A DNA stretch of 64,000 nucleotides from the NCBI GenBank assembly GCA_963822095.1, contig CAWGGS010000078.1, positions 62,001 through 126,000 on the forward strand. Reading direction: 5' to 3'. The notes under the pieces are model-generated. The model saw nothing but the letters and a program-made list of their open reading frames with translations. It ran no database searches and was not told where the DNA came from. Positions within the stretch are counted from its first letter, which is position 1. Every line of letters starts with the position of its first letter. Source of the stretch: CAWGGS01 sp963822095. GTDB lineage: Bacteria; Desulfobacterota; Desulfobulbia; Desulfobulbales; Desulfocapsaceae. Below are positions 7,298 to 14,016 of the stretch, piece after piece. The translations under genes and the position numbers were made by a program.

Positions 7298-8160
7298 AAT
7301 TATAAAATAACGGTATTCAGCCAAGCAGATTTTCTTGTTATGTATGTAAACTCTCCAAACAATAAATTATATATTAGATAGTTATGTGATAATCATCTGC
7401 CGGAATTTTCGACTTTGAGCTAAGATTAACATAGGCATTGTCTGCGACAAAATTTTGCTTGATGCTAATCTGGAGGCCAAAGAGGGATTTCTGAGCATGT
7501 GGTACCTCGCATGTTCAGAGAAAAATTCCTGTTTTCAGGAATTTTTATTCGGATTTTCACCTCAAAGGAAACGAATGCGATGGAGAGTCGGTTCGTTATT
7601 TATTCAGGAAAAGGTGACCTGGAAAAATTAAAATGATAAAACATTTATAAAAAACAGCAAATTATTAGGAAGAGGTGAGCCAGGTGAAGGACCGGGGACC
7701 AATTCTTCAATCCTTGCAGGTTTACAGAATATCAATATGTCTCACGCATTGTGGTCGTTCGAAAAACAGGAAAATTCCATGGCCAAAGGAGTGAAAATCA
7801 AAGAGGTTTAATTCCGGGAATTGGGTAAGGGAGTATTTTTGCATTAAAATTAGAGGCGTAATCTGACTTGTGATGTTTACCAGTCTCTCCATACCCAGAT
7901 TGCGTGCTGTCCTGTTTTTCTCGTGGGTGAGTCAGAAAATGACCAACCCCCGCCGCTCTTTTCCGTACAGTTCCGTGGAGAGTCATTATGAAGTTCTTGT
8001 GATCCCACAATACTGATCCCACAATACTCTTGCTAATAAAAAGGTTTTTTGTTTATGGGTAATCTAAGACTTGAATGGGGTACCTAAACATGTGCTAAGG
8101 GAATGGGGACTTATATTGTTTTTACTGAATTATCGGATTGTAGGGTAACGAAAATTAAAG
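7298..8160. other. non-coding stretch with one strong hairpin
   Basis: No protein gene is supported here. The 74-codon minus-strand frame at 7798-8022 has no ribosome binding site and an unlikely composition. Visible items are a dyad CTGAGCATG/CATGTTCAG near 7490-7517, the terminator-like hairpin at 7521-7546, and a perfect tandem duplication of TGATCCCACAATAC at 8000-8013 and 8014-8027. Confidence 0.4.
7521..7546. terminator. bidirectional intrinsic terminator hairpin
   Basis: AAAAATTCCTG-TTTT-CAGGAATTTTT is a perfect 11-bp stem with a T tract on either strand. No recognised gene ends beside it on the plus strand, so it may end an unannotated small transcript starting near the Fur-like box. 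Confidence 0.6.
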
Positions 8161-8202
8161 ATACTTTTTCCACAGACTCGTTGGCTTTTACAGGAGAATC
8201 TA

Positions 8203-8460
8203 ATGATTAGACAAGATATTTTGCAAAAAATAACACTCGTCGCCACCTTATTCGTAATAATTTTTGCTATCCTTTTTATTGGCTGGACTGTTAATAAAAG
8301 CAAAACCGACAAGGCCCCTGAACACAATAAAGATGAGGGGAAGCCGCAGGTTTCTATAATGTACCCACAGGGAGTTAAAACAGCAAATTATACGAAAGAT
8401 GTTGTTGTGTTAACCGACTGTATTGAAAATAAGAAATCGTCTGCATCTTTCACGGATTGA
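8203..8460 (+). CDS. small single-pass membrane protein, unknown function
   Basis: I do not recognise this 85-residue protein. The ATG at 8203 follows AGGAGAATCT, a good ribosome binding site. Residues 10-30 form one strongly hydrophobic helix (ITLVATLFVIIFAILFIGW), followed by a charged Lys/Asp-rich linker and a short polar end, so the bulk would face outside if inserted N-in. The stop is TGA, and an open frame continues for 33 codons past it, but there is no Sec-type hairpin. It stands alone between long non-coding stretches. It may be a remnant of a longer gene. Confidence 0.45.
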   Translation: MIRQDILQKITLVATLFVIIFAILFIGWTVNKSKTDKAPEHNKDEGKPQVSIMYPQGVKTANYTKDVVVLTDCIENKKSSASFTD

Positions 8461-8461
8461 G

Positions 8462-8612
8462 ATGGCTTACAAGCCATGGAGATTTGCGAAAGGCAATACT
8501 CGGGATATGCGTTTTGTAAAAAGGGACGCGGGATAGCGAGTTATCCCAACACCGTCTGAAAGGTGAAAGTCACAGGTGGGGATTTGTCGGCTAGTCCGAG
8601 GGGATGGATAGA
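8462..8612 (+). other. hairpin-dense non-coding segment
   Basis: Several small stems follow each other: ATGGCT-taca-AGCCAT at 8462-8477, GGGATA-gcgagt-TATCCC at about 8531-8548, CACC-GGTG, GTGA-aag-TCAC and CGG-ctagt-CCG, then GGTGGGG/GACCC-type pairing. The run CACCGTCTGAAAGGTGAAAGT has the flavour of group II intron domain I, but no reverse transcriptase or domain V is present. I cannot assign it to a known RNA class. Confidence 0.3.
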
Positions 8613-8658
8613 CCCAGACAATTTAGGAGCTTTATTTGTCCATCGTTGTCTATGTCAT

Positions 8659-9669
8659 TCAATTTTCGTGCATTTTCAGGACGATTTTGCCATGGTGCAT
8701 CCCTGATTCCATAAGTGCATGCGCCTCGGCGGCTTTTGCAAAGGGATACACTTTGTAGATTACCGGTTGGATTTTTTTTGTTTCAAGTAAAGGCCAGACC
8801 TTATTTCTCAAGGCAACAGCCACGGAATCCTTGAACTCTATGCTTCGCGGTCGCAGGGCAGAACCGGTTATGGTGGCTCTTCGCTGCAGGATATCGTTGA
8901 AATTTATCTCAGCTTTGCTACCGCCAAGAAGACCGATGATCGAGATCCGCCCATCAATGGCCAGGCATTTCAGCTCTCGCCGAACGTAGTCGCCTGCCAC
9001 TATATCGAGGATTACATCAACGCCTTTGCCTGAAGTAAGCTCATTTACCACTTCCGCGAAATCCTCCTGGTGGTAGTTGATTGCCCGTTCGGCACCGAGG
9101 GAGGTGCAAATCGAGCATTTTTTCTCGTTTCCTGCGGTCGCAAAGACGCGATGTCCCAGCGCATGGGCTGTCTGAATCGCCGTAGTTCCTATGCCGCTCG
9201 AACCTCCCTGCACCAGCAGGGTTTCTCCCGGCAATAATCGGCCTCGTTCAAAGACGTTGATCCAGACTGTGAACATGGTTTCAGGAAGAGAGGCGGCCTC
9301 AAGCAACGTCCACCCCCTGGGAATAGGGAGGCAATGTCCTGCGGGTACTGCACAGTATTGGGCATATCCGCCCCCGGGCGCAAGAGCACAGACGCGGTCA
9401 CCCGGTTTCCATTGCGTAACGTTTTGCGAACATTCCACTACCTCCCCGGAGACTTCGAGTCCCGGCAAGTCGGAGTGGTTGGCCGGTGGCGGGTACACTC
9501 CTGCCCGTTGAAGACAATCCGGTCGGTTGATGCCTGAGGCAGCTACCTTGATCAACACCTCGCCTGTTTTGATTTTCGGCAGGGGACGTGTCGCGGTCTG
9601 TAAGACCTCCGGGCCGCCGGGGCGGGAGATTTCAATAACGTACATCTGTTCTGGAAGGCTGGATACCAT
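8659..9669 (-). CDS. NAD(P)H:quinone oxidoreductase, zinc-free MDR family (PIG3/QorA-like)
   Basis: This 336-residue medium-chain reductase has the GroES-like N-terminal half, with RPGGPEVL, the ASGINRPDCLQRAGVYPPP stretch and LPGLEVSGEV. It also has a Rossmann half with the NADPH motif GGSSGIGTTAIQ near residue 154. The zinc ligands of alcohol dehydrogenases are absent. The family reduces quinones or enals with NADPH. RPDCLQRAG-YPPP and the GSALRPRSIEFK segment point to the PIG3/TP53I3-like branch. The ATG at 9669 is preceded by AGGAGAATATAA. It is divergent from the selenoprotein gene. Confidence 0.9.
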   Translation of the reverse strand: MVSSLPEQMYVIEISRPGGPEVLQTATRPLPKIKTGEVLIKVAASGINRPDCLQRAGVYPPPANHSDLPGLEVSGEVVECSQNVTQWKPGDRVCALAPGGGYAQYCAVPAGHCLPIPRGWTLLEAASLPETMFTVWINVFERGRLLPGETLLVQGGSSGIGTTAIQTAHALGHRVFATAGNEKKCSICTSLGAERAINYHQEDFAEVVNELTSGKGVDVILDIVAGDYVRRELKCLAIDGRISIIGLLGGSKAEINFNDILQRRATITGSALRPRSIEFKDSVAVALRNKVWPLLETKKIQPVIYKVYPFAKAAEAHALMESGMHHGKIVLKMHEN

Positions 9670-10051
9670 TTATATTCTCCTTTCCTCTGAAATTTTTCAT
9701 CTCAATAGGCTTATTCTTGTACCTGCTATCAACAGTAATATCTTGCCTACCTGTCTTCAAGGTTCGATAGTGCGCAAATCCAGCCGGTTGTTTTGCCTGA
9801 GGTTCAAAGGTCGAAGTGCATTTCTCTGCTGACCATAAGGAACAGTCATACTGATTCGAGTGGATTTAACGAGTGGATTGGAGAAGACTGCTTATACTAT
9901 TTTGAAAGGGATTTTTGTGCATTGCAAATAATGCAGATACCCTGACGTATAAAACGTGTTCTGTTCGGCAATGGCTGCCTCGCTCTCCAGATAAGAACAT
10001 GTTGATTTTATGGCTGGTCTTCTTGGCCAACAAACGATACCGGAGGTTTCC
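9670..10051. promoter_or_regulatory. divergent intergenic region with a direct repeat
   Basis: The gap between the quinone reductase and the selenoprotein holds no gene. CGAGTGGATT occurs twice, at 9857-9866 and 9870-9879. This places the second copy over the -35 position of a plausible plus-strand -10 box TATACT at 9893-9898. That arrangement suggests an activator or repressor site with a 5' leader of about 150 bases, but it is not proven. Confidence 0.3.
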
Positions 10052-10522
10052 ATGGGAAAGATTGTACATCAGTCGCGTATTAGCATCACGCGGGAAAAAG
10101 GCCCGACCCGAAAGGCCGAGATAGAAGGATTCTCCGAACCTGTTTATTATGGTGTTCATGGTGGGATTAAGAAGTTTTACAACGTTACACCAGAGGAGGA
10201 GCATGCTGCCACCCTTGACCACATAGTCGGTGCCGTCGGAGGATGAATGATGGGAACACTGGCCACGGTGATGGCCGGAAAAAAGATCAGAACGTTCAAA
10301 GATCGTTTTGTCGCGGAGGTTACCGGAGACATTGAAGAGGTAAACGGCATACTGAAAATAACCCGGATCGATGTCAAATATCTCCTCAGGCTTCCTGATA
10401 AACAAAGGGATTCTGCCCTCGAGTGTTTCAATAACTATATCGAGCTCTGCCCAGGAGCGCAGAGTGTCATCGGTTGCATAGACATTCATCACAGTCTGGA
10501 AATGGAGACCAAGGAAGATTGA
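10052..10522 (+). CDS. OsmC-like selenoprotein, in-frame TGA read as selenocysteine
   Basis: OsmC/Ohr proteins are thiol peroxidases that reduce organic hydroperoxides with a Cys pair. Two abutting frames, 10052-10246 and 10247-10522, form one OsmC protein of 156 residues joined by TGA at 10244-10246. The TGA falls exactly where the family has its peroxidatic Cys: LDHIVGAVGG, then Sec65, then MMGTLATVMAGKKI. The partner Cys133 is present in ELCPGAQSV. A hairpin with GGT in its loop follows the TGA at 10259-10278, as bacterial SECIS elements require. The ATG at 10052 has GGAGG six bases upstream. Sec-containing OsmC-like proteins are known from selenoproteome surveys. A Cys-to-stop mutation is the alternative, but the hairpin argues against it. 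The selA/B/D genes are not in the window. Confidence 0.85.
10257..10278 (+). promoter_or_regulatory. bacterial SECIS element
   Basis: The stem CTGGCCA (10259-10265) pairs with TGGCCGG (10272-10278) in seven pairs with one G-U. The six-base loop CGGTGA has GGT at 10267-10269, about 20 bases after the TGA. Bacterial SECIS hairpins lie inside the coding region just downstream of the UGA and expose a conserved G, often GGU, to SelB. Confidence 0.8.
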
Positions 10523-10571
10523 AGTGATTTGAGCGCAATCTGTTGCTCGAGCCAGTTCATGTGCCAAGGAG

Positions 10572-11450
10572 CTATCGCTGATGGACCCTGAAGGTGGTCA
10601 GCATAATTCCGCAGAAAATCAGAACAGCTCCCTGGAAATGATACGTTCTTAAATGTTCATCCAGGAAGACCACTGCCAGTACAGTGCTGAATACCGGCAT
10701 CAGATGAATAAACGGACCGGCCTTGTTGGCTCCTACGGTGCGCACGGCCCGGTTCCAGAAGATAAAGGCCAGGACGGAGGCGAACAGTGCGACGTACAGG
10801 ATTGTAGCCAGGGTTGCCGAGGTGAGCACAAATCCCCGTCCGCCGAGAACCTCCAAGAGGTAAAACGGTACCATGCATACGACACCGACGATCATGATTG
10901 CCATCAGATAGGTAAATGGATGCATGTCACGGGGATATTTTTTCAGGTTGGCGGAATACAGGGCCCATACGGCAGCCGCAACTAACACCAGCAGATCCCC
11001 ATGATTGAGGTCCATGCCCCCCAGGGAGGAGACATCTCCCTGAAGGATGATCAGTACTACACCGCACAACGACAGCAATACTCCGAAGCACTGGCGGGGA
11101 GTCATCATCTCCCGGTACAGGGCCCAGGAAGCAACGGCGATCAGGACCGGGATGCAGGAATTGACTAGCACCGCATTGATAGCGGTAGTGCTCTGCATGG
11201 CCAGATAGATAAAGGTATTGAAACCGGCCACCCCCAACACTCCTTGGATGAAGATATACCGTGCATGTCGGCGAACCAGTTTGCGCTGGCGTACGAGATG
11301 ACCGGCCCCGAACAGGGAAAACAGCAGCAGGGCTGCCGCCCAGCGCCAGAAGGACAGAGCAAGTGGGGGAATGGCCGCATGCATTCCCCTGCTGATCACA
11401 AAATTTCCCGACCAGAACAATGTTGATAAGATGAGAAAGAGGTATGCCAT
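10572..11450 (-). CDS. EamA/DMT family transporter
   Basis: This is a drug/metabolite-type membrane transporter with ten predicted helices made of two EamA repeats. The first repeat starts at MAYLFLILSTLFWSGNFVISR. The second starts near GDLLVLVAAAVWALYSANLK. The late helix with AGPFIHLMPVFSTVLAVVFLDE is a hallmark of the family. The substrate is unknown. The frame is open to a TTG at 11513, but the ATG at 11450 starts exactly at the first helix and gives 292 residues, the usual size. It converges on the selenoprotein gene with 49 bases between the stops. Confidence 0.85.
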   Translation of the reverse strand: MAYLFLILSTLFWSGNFVISRGMHAAIPPLALSFWRWAAALLLFSLFGAGHLVRQRKLVRRHARYIFIQGVLGVAGFNTFIYLAMQSTTAINAVLVNSCIPVLIAVASWALYREMMTPRQCFGVLLSLCGVVLIILQGDVSSLGGMDLNHGDLLVLVAAAVWALYSANLKKYPRDMHPFTYLMAIMIVGVVCMVPFYLLEVLGGRGFVLTSATLATILYVALFASVLAFIFWNRAVRTVGANKAGPFIHLMPVFSTVLAVVFLDEHLRTYHFQGAVLIFCGIMLTTFRVHQR

Positions 11451-11728
11451 GGGAAGTATAATGAATCTTCCCGCAGCAATTCCGCTCGGAAGTTTCATCT
11501 CCGATAAATACAATTGTACGAAGTATTGTGCTGCAAATGTGAGATCTCTTTTCTGCTGCGGCAGCCAATACCCTTACCTTTGAATATCCTTATATATGCT
11601 TCTTGAAGATGTTTGCCAAGTGTCTCGGAAAGTTTTTATTGAAAATCAACCCGCTTTTGGGATGTCGGTCCAGCAGGAGTGAAGGGGAACATCCAAACCT
11701 TTTTGATTGTCGACAGAGAAGCCTTACG

Positions 11729-13714
11729 TTAAAAGCTTGCGTAGTAACGCTTATAAAAGTTATCGGCATTACCGGTTATTCCGCCAAATCTTCTCATCAC
11801 GATATAACCAAAGAGCAGGGTAAACACCCTGACTGCATTGGTGGCAACGCCTTGGGATTGCCACCTGCGAAACGACACCACGGGACCGTTTGCCAACAAT
11901 CCGAAGGATCCCTTTGAGCGAATCAAAAACGAAAGTTCAACATCCTCCATCAATTTCAGAGCAGGAAAGCCATCGGAAACAACCACTTTACGGAAAAACT
12001 GACATTGATCTCCAAAGCTGATACCCAAAAGGATTACCTTTAGAGAGTTCAAGTATTCAAGTATCCTGGTGACGGGTGTCGTAGCATTGTAGCGAATGGC
12101 AAAAGCCCCACCGGCCATTGACGTCTCGTCTGTCAATTTCGCCATAAGTCTAGCTATTACGGTAGGGTCTGGGATGCAATCAGCGTGACAAACGAGAAGG
12201 ACATCCGAGTCAACCTGGTGGGCGGCAGATGCGATTTGAACGCCCCGCCCTGGAGCGGATTCTATCCATCGGACCCCGGGAAATTCTTGTACGATCTTTC
12301 GGGTGTCGTCCGTTGAGCCTCCGTCCGTGACTATGATTGTATCCGGGCTGCGAGTCTGCTTCTGTAAATTTTCAAGGCATGTGCGTATTGATCTACTTTC
12401 ATTGAAGGTTGGAACAATAACGGCGCAAGTTTGCGGAGCAGGGAAGTGGACTCTTTCCGTTTTCCTGTTTGTGAACACAGAATATAGAGCAACCATGGCG
12501 ACCGGCAGATATTCGAAAAGCGGCACATAGCGTGGCATCTGCCATAGACCGGTATGGCGATTGACATCATTGACGACGAACGTGAAAGCAACGGTTCCGT
12601 AAAATGTGAGAAGGACCGGTGAGCGGAAAAAGGGCAGAAAAAGAACGGCTATAAGGAGGTACCACGGATGGAGCACGGTGGCACAGAGCAGAAAAGCACA
12701 GACGATATTGTAAGCTGATCGAAGTTGGTCTGCACCGAAAAAAAATTCGCGACCGGCAATGCAGAGAAAGATAGAACCGGCGATAAGCGTTGCATTGGCT
12801 GTACCAAACCAATGCGAACAGAGAGATACCAGAGAACCGTTATAGGCTGTTTGTCCTGCAAAATGAAAAAGAACATGGAAAAAATTCCCCTTGTACGCAA
12901 AGATTGATACGGCTGGAACCAAAGCAGTCCAGGCATAGCGGAGATTTTTTTTTGTGAGAAGAAATGGAAAGAGAATGATGGGAATAATTTTGAACATCAC
13001 GGAGCAGCCCAGGAGAAAAAAACCGCGACGAAATCGTTTTGTGTCGATGAAATAGAGCGCTGCGCACAGGGCGCATACCATGACTGCATCGAGATGTCCT
13101 TCACCGGATGTGAAAACGATGCTGATGGGAGAGAGAGCAAAAAGAAGTACATGGCGTAGCTGATAGCCTCGTTTATGTGACCAGGCCAGGAGCAGGCCGA
13201 TGGTTGTTAAATCGCAAAGGGTAAAAAATGACTTGAAGAGCAGGATCGAATGGCTTGCCCTGTCAAGGAGTGCAAAAGCCGCTTGAGCAAGGGGAGGATA
13301 GATTGCGGGAATGCTTTTGCCATTGATGCCCAGCCAGTAGGCATCTCGCAAAGGCACAAGTGTCGGGCTGTTGGGAGCAAGAAGATAGGGTGACCATCCC
13401 GAATGCTGAATCATTCCTTCCCAGAGATAGCGGTACAGGTCGTCACTCTCTGCAAACCAAATGAGATACGGAATACGAATAGCACAGGCAATCAGCAGAA
13501 TCAGTGCCGCCGAACGAAAGGAATTCTCCTTTGGCCAGGAATACCAGACAAGAAGTCCCGAGAGAAGCGAGCCTATCCAGAATGTGACGAAGACGAGACC
13601 TCCATGTCCTAAATGGCCGGCATGAAGCATCCCGATATGCATAGAGGCACAGAGCAATAACCCGGCCCAAAGGGGAGTGCTCTGCCTTTTCATTTCAATG
13701 TTTTTCCTTGGCAT
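11729..13714 (-). CDS. two-domain glycosyltransferase: multi-pass GT-C-like half fused to a TIGR04283-type GT2 half
   Basis: The 661-residue protein has about ten to twelve membrane helices over residues 1-420. Its long early loop (DDLYRYLWEGMIQHSGWSPY, then PAIYPPLAQ) is typical of GT-C and mannosyltransferase-like enzymes that use lipid-linked sugars. Residues from about 430 form a GT2 domain: AVIVPTFNESRSI, the DGGSTDDT motif, GRGVQIASAA, HADCIPDP, then LMEDVELS and a SFRRWQSQGV end. This GT2 pattern is that of TIGR04283, named rSAM/selenodomain-associated transferase 2. The fusion is unusual. It probably makes or transfers a sugar onto a lipid or surface polymer. ATG 13714 or 13693 could be the start. 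Confidence 0.8.
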   Translation of the reverse strand: MPRKNIEMKRQSTPLWAGLLLCASMHIGMLHAGHLGHGGLVFVTFWIGSLLSGLLVWYSWPKENSFRSAALILLIACAIRIPYLIWFAESDDLYRYLWEGMIQHSGWSPYLLAPNSPTLVPLRDAYWLGINGKSIPAIYPPLAQAAFALLDRASHSILLFKSFFTLCDLTTIGLLLAWSHKRGYQLRHVLLFALSPISIVFTSGEGHLDAVMVCALCAALYFIDTKRFRRGFFLLGCSVMFKIIPIILFPFLLTKKNLRYAWTALVPAVSIFAYKGNFFHVLFHFAGQTAYNGSLVSLCSHWFGTANATLIAGSIFLCIAGREFFFGADQLRSAYNIVCAFLLCATVLHPWYLLIAVLFLPFFRSPVLLTFYGTVAFTFVVNDVNRHTGLWQMPRYVPLFEYLPVAMVALYSVFTNRKTERVHFPAPQTCAVIVPTFNESRSIRTCLENLQKQTRSPDTIIVTDGGSTDDTRKIVQEFPGVRWIESAPGRGVQIASAAHQVDSDVLLVCHADCIPDPTVIARLMAKLTDETSMAGGAFAIRYNATTPVTRILEYLNSLKVILLGISFGDQCQFFRKVVVSDGFPALKLMEDVELSFLIRSKGSFGLLANGPVVSFRRWQSQGVATNAVRVFTLLFGYIVMRRFGGITGNADNFYKRYYASF

Positions 13715-14016
13715 GTGATACTTTCTTTTTTGAGATTACCTCTAAAACTCAGCCTGTCGCGATGAAGGGAGTGAACTGTTTGTTTCTTATCCTTTTATCG
13801 GTACTCAATATGGTGATTGTGTCAAACATTTTCCGATTACGGCACAGTGGTTTCCGAGTAGGTCGTGGAGAATAGTAGACTTTAGCTGCGCAGGTATTGG
13901 GAATTTGGCGGACAATAAAACAGGGTCCAGGTTGCGCATAAGATCCTGATTGTGCCCTGGATTCAGCAGGTTGAACCACCGTGGTTGGTGGACAACATGA
14001 TCCAATCAGCACTGCT
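13715..14016. repeat. intergenic gap with a half copy of the 3.99 kb inverted-repeat element
   Basis: About 13744-13790 (CTAAAACTCAGCCTGTCG, then GAGTGAACTGTTTGTTTC) matches the left flank and left arm of the element at 3996-4045. It also resembles the reverse complement of its right arm. No second arm follows here, so this copy is one-sided. The rest of the gap shows only a small CCACC/GGTGG dyad near 13976. Confidence 0.5.

Noticed and set aside
7798..8022. Minus-strand frame of 74 codons
   Set aside because: It has no ribosome binding site, no recognisable domain, and overlaps the tandem duplication. Treated as non-coding.
8458..8559. TGA at the end of the small membrane protein as a second selenocysteine codon
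   Set aside because: The hairpin that follows (8462-8477) begins one base after the TGA and has a TACA loop with no G, which does not fit a bacterial SECIS. The extra 33 codons have no recognisable family.
9866..10567. Minus-strand open frame of 233 codons
   Set aside because: It lies antisense to the OsmC-like selenoprotein gene, has low-complexity Ser/Arg-rich composition and no ribosome binding site, and the plus-strand protein shows clear family motifs.
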